Shown here one piece after another: positions 17,701 to 25,547 of a stretch of DNA of 64,000 nt. The notes beneath the pieces are model-generated. The model saw only the letters and a list, made by a program, of their open reading frames with translations. It searched no databases and was not told the origin of the DNA. Within the stretch, counting starts at the first letter, position 1, and each line of letters starts with the position of its first letter. The translations under genes were made by a program, and so were the position numbers. This stretch comes from Paramuribaculum sp. (GTDB taxonomy: Bacteria > Bacteroidota > Bacteroidia > Bacteroidales > Muribaculaceae), in NCBI GenBank assembly GCA_022511125.1, contig JAFLSD010000004.1, positions 124,001 through 188,000 on the forward strand, written 5' to 3'.

Positions 17701-18763
17701 CATTCAGCACGGTGACGATATCTTTTTCGGTCGCCTTTGCTAAAGAGATCTCTTCCGAACTTATTTCTCCGCCGGCTACTGGCTCGTTTTCATCGCTGTA
17801 AAGTTTGTTGGCGAAAAGCGTATATTTCACTCTCAGATTCTTTACGTCTTTACCCGATAGATTTCTGATGGAAGAAGTCATTACTAATTGACCGTCTTTA
17901 TAGTCGCTCGACAAATCGGGTATCACAGTTAAGTCACGGATCTGTAACGGAGAAGTCGAATAAAGAGAAACCGAACGGAATATACCCGGAAGGCGGAACA
18001 TATCCTGCGCCTCTAAGAATGAGCCGTCGCTATTGCGGTAAACTTCCACTGCTATCGTGTTTTCACCTTTCACCAAAAACTTTGTGATATTGAAACGGGC
18101 AGCGTTTCGCGAATTTTTGCTGAATCCTACATAATTGCCGTTTATCCAGAGGTAGAAGAACGAATCCACACCGTCGAAGTTAACATAGACTTCTCTGCCG
18201 TTCCAATCCGTTGGTATTGTGAACGTTCTGCGATACGAACCCACTTCGTTGCGGTCTGTATAAGTGGTCCAATTTTCCGGAGGGGTGCGCATCACTCCGC
18301 CTTTCCAGTCATCCACTTTCACCTGATGCCAGAAAATTACCGGCTGATTGACATAAATGGGAGTGCCATATTTTTTTGTCCCGTCAGTCTGCAGACCTGC
18401 GATATTCCAGTTGGAAGGTACTCGGATTTCATCCCAGCTTGAATCATCGAAATTACGCTGATAGAAATCGATCGGTCGTTTTTCTGGAGTCGGGACCCAG
18501 CTGAATTTCCAATTGCCGTTGAGCGAAATATGATACTTGCTGTTGTCAGGAAGAACCTGTCTTGCTGCGTCTAAACTCTCGAAAGTCCAAAATGTGGCTC
18601 TCGGTTGCTCCTTGTTGTAAGATAACGAATCCGGACTTTGCCATTCATGGCCTTTGGGAGCCGTATCGTTACCGTAATAAAATCCCTTAAGAGGGGGAGT
18701 AGTGGCGCCGTGGGCAAGCGATGCTATCGACAGGACGGCGATTGAAAGTAAATTCTTTTTCAT
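14729..18763 (-). CDS. Secreted GH2 beta-galactosidase with C-terminal discoidin domain
   Basis: A 1344-residue LacZ-type enzyme with a signal peptide (about 1-19). Order: GH2 sugar-binding jelly roll (about 65-260), Ig-like domain (260-370), TIM barrel (about 375-690), DUF4981-like and beta-galactosidase small-chain domains (about 700-1110), a chitobiase-C-like strand module (about 1150-1205), and an F5/8 type C (discoidin) module (about 1215-1340). The acid/base is E534 (WSLGNEAGPG) and the nucleophile E597 (HISEYAHSMGN). It removes beta-galactose from glycans in the periplasm or at the cell surface. The two extra C-terminal modules make it longer than the roughly 1020-residue E. coli enzyme. 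It stands alone, with no SusC/D pair in the window. Confidence 0.92.
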   Translation of the reverse strand: MKKNLLSIAVLSIASLAHGATTPPLKGFYYGNDTAPKGHEWQSPDSLSYNKEQPRATFWTFESLDAARQVLPDNSKYHISLNGNWKFSWVPTPEKRPIDFYQRNFDDSSWDEIRVPSNWNIAGLQTDGTKKYGTPIYVNQPVIFWHQVKVDDWKGGVMRTPPENWTTYTDRNEVGSYRRTFTIPTDWNGREVYVNFDGVDSFFYLWINGNYVGFSKNSRNAARFNITKFLVKGENTIAVEVYRNSDGSFLEAQDMFRLPGIFRSVSLYSTSPLQIRDLTVIPDLSSDYKDGQLVMTSSIRNLSGKDVKNLRVKYTLFANKLYSDENEPVAGGEISSEEISLAKATEKDIVTVLNVNDPNKWSAEQPWRYTLVAQLTDKKGNVLETVSTYVGFRKVELRDTPAEEDEFGLAGRYFYVNGQPVKLKGVNRHETNPSVGHAIDRDWMTQEVMMMKRANINHVRNSHYPDDPYWYYLADKYGIYLEDEANLESHEYYYGQASLSHVPEWENAHIARNMELVHSRVNSPSVVIWSLGNEAGPGKNFVTAYNAIKAFDSSRPVQYERNNDIVDIGSNQYPSIAWVQEAVKGKMKIKYPFHISEYAHSMGNAVGNLVDYWDAIESTNHFMGGAIWDWIDQSLYYYDPETGDKYLAFGGDFGDTPTDGQFVMNGIVFGDMSPKPQYWEVKKVYQNVGVTPIDIMKGQIEIFNKNYFTPLTDYHIVWTLYEDGKLVQNGLGLQGPRKAVDPREKMQFTIPFDTTKFKNDSEYFVNLEFKLAKNMPWAEAGYVQMSEQLPVKSAEGLHCLACSSKGEKVKVEKGDGFETVSGEGFTAKFDLSTGTLYSLIYGDKNVIVPGHGPTLDAFRAYLNNDTWVYGQWFANGLYNLKHKVLSFDSYTDKKGNPVLSFTIESQAPQGGKMTGGNGNSKGIYGIDESQSTPFGPDDFKFTTNQTWTIFPDGSIELNAIITSNNPSLILPRLGYTMEVPDNFGTFTYYGRGPEENYNDRKTGQFVGRYSNSVANMLTEYTRPQSNGNREEVRWAALTDGNEGVLFVAPETMSATAIPYTEMELFEANHPYKLPVSTSTTLHLDLGVTGLGGASCGQGGPLEPDRVKAESHRFTFIIRPSSESELDQKAKVKGAGDKPMGISRDRQGYVTIDYPGTEEIIYSIDGSKKSQTYKAPFEFKKGGSIKAWLKSNPAISTIVTFPKIETIHTEAIYSSSQEPDYGEGSNLTDGDPSTIWHTMYSVTVAPYPHWVDFDAGETKTIKGVSYLPRQDGNSTGNVKAYEIYVSNDKDNWGEPVAKGEFSRGDKLKTVMFSKPVKGRYIRFKALSAQDGRDYASGAEFEVIAE

Positions 18764-18799
18764 GATTATGCTGTTTTGTTATTTTTCGAGTTAATATGA

Positions 18800-18807
18800 C
18801 AAAGATA
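18800..18807 (-). promoter_or_regulatory. -7 promoter element for the GH2 gene
   Basis: TATCTTTG on the minus strand fits TAnnTTTG, 36 bp before the GH2 ATG. No clear -33 element. Confidence 0.5.
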
Positions 18808-19046
18808 ATATAATTTTTCCTAATTGTGAGGTTTGTATTTCAAAAGGAGGAACCTGAAATAGATGACCTTGTTTTAATCTGATGCAAAATTACATTCAGA
18901 ATCGATAGGCTATCTGCGAATTTGGCCTATACATTAAAAGTTGCCCACCCTCTATTTCTGATATTCAGGCATTTAAGCTATTTTAGTATAGTCAGATTTA
19001 ACCTTATTTAACTATTCTCTCGTTTTTGTTGAATTTCATTCCGACA

Positions 19047-19074
19047 TTGACATTAGTTTTTTTCACTAATTTTG
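19047..19074 (+). promoter_or_regulatory. Promoter for the LysO pair
   Basis: TTG (19047-19049), a 17-bp spacer and TAATTTTG (19067-19074) match the Bacteroidetes pattern. The -7 element ends only 4 bp before the ATG, so the transcript may have almost no leader. Confidence 0.5.
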
Positions 19075-19078
19075 GAAA

Positions 19079-19348
19079 ATGTTAGAAATAATCGGATTAT
19101 TCATCGCTGGAGTTCTCCTGGGAAGACTACTCAAAAACATAAAATTTTTGGGTAAACTCTCTGGTTACGTTAACGTTACTGTAGCGATGTTGATACTGGT
19201 TTTAGGAATTTCTATCGGCTCGAACGAGAATGTGATAGGGGAGTTGAAACGCGTTTTGTTTACATCCGTCGTCCTTTCAGTTCTGGGAATCATCGGGAGC
19301 GTCTGCGGAGCCTGGTTTATTGGTAAATATTTGATAAATAGAAAATGA
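19079..19348 (+). CDS. LysO-type lysine exporter, N-terminal subunit
   Basis: An 89-residue membrane protein with about three transmembrane helices that matches the N-terminal third of LysO/YbjE (DUF340), an inner-membrane lysine exporter. The GLFIAGVLLGRLLK start and the GISIGSNENVI loop are characteristic. The single-chain E. coli protein is about 300 residues; this chain plus the next add up to 295. The stop overlaps the next start as ATGA, which argues for two coupled proteins rather than a frameshift. I recall two-gene versions in other Bacteroidetes. Confidence 0.8.
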   Translation: MLEIIGLFIAGVLLGRLLKNIKFLGKLSGYVNVTVAMLILVLGISIGSNENVIGELKRVLFTSVVLSVLGIIGSVCGAWFIGKYLINRK

Positions 19349-19965
19349 AGGGTAGTCTGACTGTATTCGTTTGTTTTGTGGCCGGTTGTTTGATAGGAGT
19401 ATTCATCAAGCCCGATTTCGACTTCCACCGACTGTCTCTAATTCTGCTCTACCTTCTCATGATTCAGGTCGGCTTCTCGATTGGAGCTAACCCCATGCTG
19501 CCTGAAATCTTGAAAAAAATCAGCGTGAAGGATTTATTGCTACCGATTGGAACTGTGGGGGGAGCATTGATTTTCTCTGCTGTCGCCGCATTGATTTTCA
19601 ACGAACTCAAATTGTCCCAAATATTAGCCGTTAACTACAGTTGTGGATACTACAGCATGGCCTCTATCCTTATCAATCAGTTGACGGTACCTTCTCTTGG
19701 AGAAATTGTCGCCGCTGAATTGGCAACCATTGCATTGCTCACCAACGTTATGCGCGAACTCATGGCACTGATTTTCGCGCCTTTTCTGAGCCGACGTCTT
19801 GGACCGTACGCAATGATTGGAGCGGCCGGAGTCACTTCTACTGATGTCTGTCTCCCCGCGATCATTCGTTACAATGGCGACTCCTTTACAGGAATCGCCA
19901 TCATACATGGCATACTCATCGACATATCTACACCATTCTTCCTCACACTCTTCTGTCAACCTTAA
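19345..19965 (+). CDS. LysO-type lysine exporter, C-terminal subunit
   Basis: A 206-residue membrane protein with about five or six helices, matching the C-terminal two thirds of LysO. Typical segments are QVGFSIGANP, NYSCGYYSMASILI and GAAGVTSTDVCLPAIIRY. The last carries the acidic residue thought to matter for transport in the family. It overlaps the small subunit by 4 bp, and together they would form one lysine (or related amino acid) exporter. The next gene is 386 bp away, so this pair is a separate unit. Confidence 0.85.
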   Translation: MKGSLTVFVCFVAGCLIGVFIKPDFDFHRLSLILLYLLMIQVGFSIGANPMLPEILKKISVKDLLLPIGTVGGALIFSAVAALIFNELKLSQILAVNYSCGYYSMASILINQLTVPSLGEIVAAELATIALLTNVMRELMALIFAPFLSRRLGPYAMIGAAGVTSTDVCLPAIIRYNGDSFTGIAIIHGILIDISTPFFLTLFCQP

Positions 19966-20351
19966 TCCGTCAATCCGCCCTATCGAACGATAAAATTATT
20001 TTCTGTTGACTGCCGAATCACAAATTTGAAATCCACCCACACCCCCATCGATTATCCTTACATCACCTGTGACTGTTCGATATTTCGCTATAAAATTTCT
20101 GCCAATAGAAGATTTTTTTTAAATTTGTATGATATTTGAAAGGGACTATAAGTGAATTGCTGTTCCTTTTATCCGTTTGTGGACGGGATAATTGTTGAAA
20201 AAATTATGCCCAATCTCCGAAATTATCTCAATTCCCGGAGTCGTTTTGTATATCCCTCTTTTTTCGTAGGTTAAAAATGCAGTTCTCAGAAGTCATTGAG
20301 AATTTTATATTCTCGTGATTGAACAATCTATCTGAAAAGCACTTAATCAAA
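19966..20351. other. Leader region upstream of the glycan locus
   Basis: No coding region is supported. A -7 motif lies at 20120-20127, giving a predicted 5' leader of about 220 nt before the ATG at 20352. Within it, CTCCG/CGGAG (near 20216-20243) and TCTCA/TGAGA (near 20284-20302) can form hairpins; the latter is followed by TTTTATATT. No UpxY/NusG-like regulator gene precedes the locus in this window. Confidence 0.4.
20120..20127 (+). promoter_or_regulatory. -7 promoter element for the glycan locus
   Basis: TAAATTTG fits TAnnTTTG. The region 20 bp upstream lacks a good TTTG. It is the best candidate for the start of the glycan-locus transcript. Confidence 0.4.
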
Positions 20352-21638
20352 ATGGATGAAGTCATTCGATTTGAAAATATTGGGAAACTCTACAAATTAG
20401 GTCGGGTGGGAACCGGCACACTCTCCCATGACCTTAACCGTTGGTGGCATACCGCTATATTGAGGAAAGAAGACCCGTATTTAGTGATAGGCGAAACAAA
20501 CCATAGGGACAGCAAAGGAGAGTCAAATTATGTATGGGCGTTGGAGGATATTAATTTTTCGGTAAAACGAGGAGATGTCGTCGGCGTTATTGGTCAGAAC
20601 GGCTCCGGAAAGTCTACACTTTTGAAAATATTGTCCCGAATCACAGCACCCACAACAGGAGTGATAAAAACAAAAGGCCGTATAGCCTCATTACTGGAAA
20701 TAGGTACCGGATTTCATCCCGAACTGACTGGTCGCGATAATATTTACATGAACGGCTCTATTTTAGGTATGACGAAAAGAGAGATTTCTTCCAAATTAGA
20801 CGAAATTGTGGAGTTCTCTGGCATTGAACGTTATATTGACACGCCTGTTAAACGTTATTCCTCGGGTATGACTGTCAGATTAGGATTTGCTGTTGCCGCA
20901 TTTTTAGAACCCGAGATCCTTTTGGTCGATGAAGTTTTAGCGGTCGGAGATGCTGAATTTCAGAAAAGGGCTATCGGAAAGATGCAGCATATCACGACAG
21001 GTGAGGGTAGGACGGTACTTTTCGTTAGCCACAACATGAATTCGGTGCTCCAATTGTGCAATAGAGGGCTTTTGTTGGAAGACGGCAAAATCGCATACAG
21101 CGGAGACATACACTCTGTCGTCAGCAAATATGTTGGGAATCTGCGCGGATCCACAATGTTTGAAGGTCTTGATGGCAACGAGAACATACTTTGTGTGCGA
21201 CGTGCCGTCGTGTCGAGTGATGAACGGTCGGGCAATATTTTTGAAAACACCTCGTCAATAAAAGTAGAAATTGAGGTAGAAATAAAAGAAAAATTGAAAA
21301 ATTTGATAGTAGGTTTCATTCTGATGAGTCAGTACGATTCACCTCTGGCACGCGCCGATTATAATGATGAAACCTTAGAAAACACTTTGCCTCCCGGAAG
21401 ATATGTTTTTCAATTCGAAATTCCTCCATGTACTTTGGCACCCGGAAACTACGGCATAGTTTTCGATGTAGCTCATAAGAGAGTCAAACGTTTTTCAACT
21501 CCAAAATCAAATCTTTACTTCGAGGTTGTCATGGGTAAACAACCCTTCGGTAACACGTTCTCTATTCAAAGACCCTTTCTCCATTCTTTAATCCATGAAA
21601 AATGGATCAAAGGTAGAGAATGTATATGCAGCTATTGA
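20352..21638 (+). CDS. Polysaccharide export ABC ATPase (Wzt-like)
   Basis: About 428 residues. I chose the ATG at 20352 (MDEVIRFENIGK) over a TTG 33 bp earlier. The ABC domain has Walker A GQNGSGKST, signature YSSGMTVRLGFAVA and Walker B ILLVDEVLAVGD, the last two typical of the TagH/KpsT/Wzt group. The C-terminal about 150 residues (about 270-420) form a Wzt-C-like beta domain that in O-antigen exporters binds the end of the finished glycan. It heads the glycan locus, but the partner permease (Wzm) is not adjacent nor anywhere in the window. It would energise export of an undecaprenyl-linked polymer across the inner membrane. Confidence 0.88.
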   Translation: MDEVIRFENIGKLYKLGRVGTGTLSHDLNRWWHTAILRKEDPYLVIGETNHRDSKGESNYVWALEDINFSVKRGDVVGVIGQNGSGKSTLLKILSRITAPTTGVIKTKGRIASLLEIGTGFHPELTGRDNIYMNGSILGMTKREISSKLDEIVEFSGIERYIDTPVKRYSSGMTVRLGFAVAAFLEPEILLVDEVLAVGDAEFQKRAIGKMQHITTGEGRTVLFVSHNMNSVLQLCNRGLLLEDGKIAYSGDIHSVVSKYVGNLRGSTMFEGLDGNENILCVRRAVVSSDERSGNIFENTSSIKVEIEVEIKEKLKNLIVGFILMSQYDSPLARADYNDETLENTLPPGRYVFQFEIPPCTLAPGNYGIVFDVAHKRVKRFSTPKSNLYFEVVMGKQPFGNTFSIQRPFLHSLIHEKWIKGRECICSY

Positions 21639-21669
21639 GATATTTTAATCCAGGTTATAAAATCAAATA

Positions 21670-22566
21670 GTGGAGAAAAAGGTACTTGTAATAGTTGTAA
21701 CCTATAATGCTGAAAAGTGGCTTAATGAGTGCTTTTCCTCAATCCCGTCGTATGACAGTGCCATCAAAGGACTTGTGATCGATAATGGCTCTACAGACGG
21801 TACAGTCGAAAAAATTAAGCGACGCTGCCCATATATTAAACTAATCGAGAATAAGAAGAATTTAGGGTTCGGCGCTGCCAATAACATTGGTTTTCGTTAT
21901 GCCATCAAACACGGTTATGATTATGTTTATCTTCTAAATCAGGATGCGTGGATAGCGCCCGACGACATCCTGCAGCTTGTCGAGATAGCAGAAAAAAACA
22001 AGGATTTCGGAATAATCTCCCCTCTCCAAGTAAACAGAGAGAAAACAAAATTAGATAAAAATTTCTCAGTACATCTCTCCGCTCAGTTATTCAACGACTC
22101 AGTTATGGGATTACCACTTAACACTATCTATAAAGTGAGACCGACGGGTATGACTCAAGCAGCTCATTGGCTACTTTCTATTGAAACGATAAAGAAAGTT
22201 GGTGGTTTCAGTCCATTTTACTTTCACTATGGTGAAGATGGTGATTATTGTCACAGACTGAATTATTTAGGTGGAGAAATAGGAGTTGTACCCATGATTA
22301 AAGGCGTTCATGATAGAGAAAATCGAATATTGAATGATTCTCAAAAAAGACATTTAAAAGTTCAGAGGTGGAAGACTATTTTATCAAATCCGAACAAAAA
22401 CACTAAAAGAGCTTGGTGGGAAACCCTCTCTTTGATAAAAGGATATTTCTACAGTAGTCCTTGGAACGCTTGTTTAGCGTTAAAGCTTTTTATTCCCGAG
22501 CTTTTTAAAATTAATTATTATAAAAGGCAAAACAGAAAGCCGGGCTCATTTCTTGGCGATTTATAG
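21670..22566 (+). CDS. GT2 glycosyltransferase, rhamnosyltransferase-like
   Basis: A 298-residue GT2-family enzyme with a GTG start 31 bp after the ATPase gene. The GT-A fold opens with VLVIVVTYNAEKWL. VIDNGSTDGT binds the nucleotide, LNQDAWIAPDD is the DXD-region equivalent, and YFHYGEDGDYCHRL carries the catalytic-base region. This pattern (GFGAANNIG, NQDAW) is typical of RfbN/WbbL-type rhamnosyltransferases. It transfers a sugar to the growing lipid-linked glycan on the cytoplasmic face; donor and linkage cannot be read. Most likely co-transcribed with its neighbours. Confidence 0.88.
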   Translation: MEKKVLVIVVTYNAEKWLNECFSSIPSYDSAIKGLVIDNGSTDGTVEKIKRRCPYIKLIENKKNLGFGAANNIGFRYAIKHGYDYVYLLNQDAWIAPDDILQLVEIAEKNKDFGIISPLQVNREKTKLDKNFSVHLSAQLFNDSVMGLPLNTIYKVRPTGMTQAAHWLLSIETIKKVGGFSPFYFHYGEDGDYCHRLNYLGGEIGVVPMIKGVHDRENRILNDSQKRHLKVQRWKTILSNPNKNTKRAWWETLSLIKGYFYSSPWNACLALKLFIPELFKINYYKRQNRKPGSFLGDL

Positions 22567-22591
22567 ACCATTAATCCTACATCATACAGTT

Positions 22592-23488
22592 ATGCAATTT
22601 GTCTATATCTTAATCAGTGAAGAATCGGATTATGGGATAGAGCAATTGTTGATATCTGTTATATCACTTAGAAAATATCATCCTGATGATGAGATTATAT
22701 TGGTTACCGATATTCCAACTAAAGATTTAATTTATAAAATAAAATCACCGGTAATTAATTATATAAACGAAATTAAGGTCGAAATACCTCCAGCTCATTT
22801 TTCCAAAGTTCAGAGATCCCGTTTCATCAAGACTAATTTAAGAAATATAATTGATGGGGACTATGTAAGTTTAGACACTGATACGGTGATAATCGGCAAA
22901 CTTTCTGAAATTTGGAGCTCTTCCGGTCAGTTATGTTGTACACGAATTTTGGGATTATGTGAGAAATATGGAAGGGTACTTCCTGCTCAATTGATTGAGT
23001 ATTATAATTTGACAGGTAAAACAATCGAATTGGATGAAAAAATTACTGATTTCTTTAATACTGCCATTATATTTTGTCGGGATACCGAATTAAACCGTAG
23101 GTTTTATAGTACATGGCATAGATTGTGGTTGAAAAGTAGTATAAGTTATGGTTATTCTTCGGATCAACCCGATTTCTGGAGAACTAATTGTATTTTTCAT
23201 AATGTCGTTCGAGAAATACCCATTCAATACAACCTTCCGGCAATCAGGCCACGAATAACATTATCCCATCTTTATAAAGGCAAGGTTTTACATTATTATA
23301 ACTCCTCTGTTAAAGAAACAGCACTTAAATGCAGAGATCATAAATTCCTCCAATCTGTAAAAGAAAAAGGGATTACAAAAGAATTAAAAAAATATATTTT
23401 CAATATAAAATGGCATTACTTTAAAGGGTTACTGCCTATGGTGAAGGAAAATAAAGGCAATATTCTTAAATGGTTGAATAAAAGATAA
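22592..23488 (+). CDS. Putative GT-A glycosyltransferase, locus paralog 1 of 5
   Basis: About 298 residues from the ATG at 22592 (MQFVYILIS); the frame also opens at a TTG at 22553. It belongs to a family present five times in this locus. Shared marks are an N-terminal FVYILIS strand, RSRFIKTNLR, a DXD motif at 95-97 (SLDTDT), FFNTAIIFCRDT, a WHRLWL segment, SDQPDFW and a late LHYY. DXD plus this order fits a metal-dependent GT-A nucleotide-sugar transferase similar to GT8. This copy is the most diverged in the C-terminal half. No membrane segment is obvious. Donor and acceptor are unknown. Confidence 0.72.
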   Translation: MQFVYILISEESDYGIEQLLISVISLRKYHPDDEIILVTDIPTKDLIYKIKSPVINYINEIKVEIPPAHFSKVQRSRFIKTNLRNIIDGDYVSLDTDTVIIGKLSEIWSSSGQLCCTRILGLCEKYGRVLPAQLIEYYNLTGKTIELDEKITDFFNTAIIFCRDTELNRRFYSTWHRLWLKSSISYGYSSDQPDFWRTNCIFHNVVREIPIQYNLPAIRPRITLSHLYKGKVLHYYNSSVKETALKCRDHKFLQSVKEKGITKELKKYIFNIKWHYFKGLLPMVKENKGNILKWLNKR

Positions 23489-23543
23489 TGTAATTAATAA
23501 ATAGACCGTTTTTGAGTAGTTTAAGTCTTGTTATATAATATCC

Positions 23544-24440
23544 ATGACGTTATTCCGCAGATTGACAAAGCAGAATAAAAAGAATTTAGAATTTAAGATT
23601 TTAGAAAATTTATTCCGGTTCGGTTTTCTAAATAAAAGGAACTATATAAAGTTATTGTTTAAAAAAAGGATGGGTTATAAATGCGATTTATTTCATCCCG
23701 TTACCTTCAACGAAAAATTGCAATGGTTAAAATTAAACGCTATAAATCCCGATTATACCCGATTGGCTGATAAGGTCAAATTAAAAGAGTTCGTCAGAGA
23801 AAAATTAGGAGAAGAGTATGTAGTTCCTACCTTGGGGATCTGGAATAAACCCGAAGAAATAAATTTTGATGAACTGCCCTCAAATTATATAATCAAATGT
23901 AATCATGGAAGCGGTTCGCTATTTTCTTTACTCGTTGATGAAACAATAACCAAAGAAGAAATAATAACGAAACTAAAGAATGGTTTAAAAATCAATTATT
24001 ATTATCACGCGGCTGAATATCCGTATAAAAACATCGAGCGGAAAATTATAGCGGAAAAAATTTTGTTGGATGAGTCGGGTAAATTTCCGCCGGACTATAA
24101 AGTTTATTGTTTTAATGGTGTTCCAAAGATCATTTTAGTATGTATTGACCGATTCGGGAATCCCAAGAACAATTTTTATGATGTTAATTGGGAGAAACTT
24201 GATCTACAAAGGAGATATCCTAATTGTGAAAATTTCAAATTACCGTCAAAAGAGTTTTTAAATAAATTGCTTGAAACAGCCAAAGTATTATCGGAATCCA
24301 TACCATTCGTAAGAGTTGACTGTTATCTTGCAAATAATAATATTTATGTTGGAGAAATGACTTTTCACCCATTAGCTGGTTGTGTTGAATTTAATCCTCC
24401 TATTTGGGATACGATATTGGGCGGTTATCTTAATCTATGA
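23544..24440 (+). CDS. TupA-like ATP-grasp protein
   Basis: A 298-residue protein matching the TupA-like ATP-grasp family found in polysaccharide and teichuronopeptide loci. Marks are HPVTFNEKLQWLKL, KVKLKEFVREKLG, NYIIKCNHGSGS (glycine-rich ATP-grasp loop), FPPDYKVYCFNG and PFVRVDCYL...VGEMTFHPLAG, the last giving the metal-binding acidic residues. ATP-grasp enzymes form amide or similar bonds from carboxylates. In this setting it may attach an amino acid, peptide or other carboxylate-bearing group to a sugar, although many family members remain uncharacterised. Start ATG at 23544, 55 bp after paralog 1. Confidence 0.82.
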   Translation: MTLFRRLTKQNKKNLEFKILENLFRFGFLNKRNYIKLLFKKRMGYKCDLFHPVTFNEKLQWLKLNAINPDYTRLADKVKLKEFVREKLGEEYVVPTLGIWNKPEEINFDELPSNYIIKCNHGSGSLFSLLVDETITKEEIITKLKNGLKINYYYHAAEYPYKNIERKIIAEKILLDESGKFPPDYKVYCFNGVPKIILVCIDRFGNPKNNFYDVNWEKLDLQRRYPNCENFKLPSKEFLNKLLETAKVLSESIPFVRVDCYLANNNIYVGEMTFHPLAGCVEFNPPIWDTILGGYLNL

Positions 24441-24575
24441 GACAAATTGGAAATTTATCAGTTGTAGCGAAGCCATTCTGTAAATATCGTTTTCTACCGG
24501 TTAAAGCAAACCGGAAAGTAATTCAGAAGCTGACATAAGAATGGCTTACAGATAATAAGAAGATTAATCACCTCA
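24437..24575 (+). other. Short gap with a 33-codon frame, possible gene remnant
   Basis: An ATG at 24437 overlapping the ATP-grasp stop (ATGA) opens 33 codons to TAA at 24536-24538. The same frame then continues open past the TAA to about 24597. No family is recognised. It could be a tiny coupled gene, the decayed end of a former gene, or chance. Confidence 0.25.
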
Positions 24576-25547
24576 ATGTTTCAGATAGTTTATATATTGA
24601 TTAGTGATGAAAACGATTACTATGCCGAGGAGTGTCTGCTCTCCATGTCTACTGTAAAAAGACATAATTCCGATTGTAATATAATCTTGATTACGGATGA
24701 AGCCACTTTCAAAGGATTGAATAATGGCAGGGAAAGAATAAAAGAATACATCACCGAAACTAAAATCATTGACTTGCCTGAAAATAATTCAAAAATATTT
24801 AGATCTCGGTTTTTAAAAACAGGTTTGAGGGAATACGTTTCAGGCGATTATTTATATTTGGATACAGACACTCTTATTTTAAACTCATTGTCAGCGATTT
24901 TTGAAAATACACACGATATGGTTGCCGTACTGGAAGAACATATTGATGATGTCAATCTATATCAGTTAAACAACTATAGATCCATGACAAGTTTGCCTGA
25001 AGAAATATTCGGTAAGTATTTTAACAGTGGGGTTTTATTCGTAAAAGACACACCGGCATCGCATAAACTATACCATGACTGGCATACGTATTGGTTGGAG
25101 GACGTAAAGAAATATGATTATTTTAGCGATCAGCCGGCTTTGTCTAAAGCTGTAAAATTAAACCACGATGTCATAAATGAATTGGACGGTAAATATAATT
25201 GTCAGATGGAATGTTTGAACTCGAAATTGTTCAAATTGACAACTGAATGGTTGAATCTATTATCGGACGCTGTGGTTATTCATTATTTTAACAAGAAGAA
25301 GGAAACGCATTTCTTCCCTCTTAAGCAAGTTGATTTCTTAAAAAAAATAAGGGAAAACGGAATCACAGACGAAGTTAAGAAGGTATTGATTCAGCCACAT
25401 CCATATTATTATAATAACTGGATCAATAGATTATTGGTTGAAAATAAAAGAATACATGATAAGCCTATTTTAAAACTGGAAAGATTATTTATTAATAGAT
25501 ATCTCATAACTCTTAAGAGATGGATGAAACTACTGATAAAAAAATAA
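24576..25547 (+). CDS. Putative GT-A glycosyltransferase, locus paralog 2 of 5
   Basis: A 323-residue member of the five-copy family. DXD is at D96-T-D98 (YLDTDT), preceded by FRSRFLKTGLR. KYFNSGVLFVKDT, WHTYWL, SDQPALSKA and VIHYF follow in the shared order. The YNCQ motif near residue 208 is shared with paralogs 3 and 4. The C-terminal 40 residues are basic and may touch the membrane. The start is the ATG at 24576. Its end overlaps the next GT2 gene by 28 bp, so translation is probably coupled. Specificity cannot be read. Confidence 0.75.
   Translation: MFQIVYILISDENDYYAEECLLSMSTVKRHNSDCNIILITDEATFKGLNNGRERIKEYITETKIIDLPENNSKIFRSRFLKTGLREYVSGDYLYLDTDTLILNSLSAIFENTHDMVAVLEEHIDDVNLYQLNNYRSMTSLPEEIFGKYFNSGVLFVKDTPASHKLYHDWHTYWLEDVKKYDYFSDQPALSKAVKLNHDVINELDGKYNCQMECLNSKLFKLTTEWLNLLSDAVVIHYFNKKKETHFFPLKQVDFLKKIRENGITDEVKKVLIQPHPYYYNNWINRLLVENKRIHDKPILKLERLFINRYLITLKRWMKLLIKK

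Larger units (their letters stand above)
18764..19078. other. Divergent intergenic region between the GH2 gene and lysO
   Basis: No gene is supported. It holds a minus-strand -7 motif for the GH2 gene (18800-18807) and a plus-strand promoter for the LysO pair (19047-19074). The middle is AT-rich with no clear operator. Confidence 0.5.

Noticed and set aside
19079-19965. A frameshifted (broken) lysO
   Set aside because: Both parts have intact motifs and a normal ATGA overlap, so two genuine chains are more likely.
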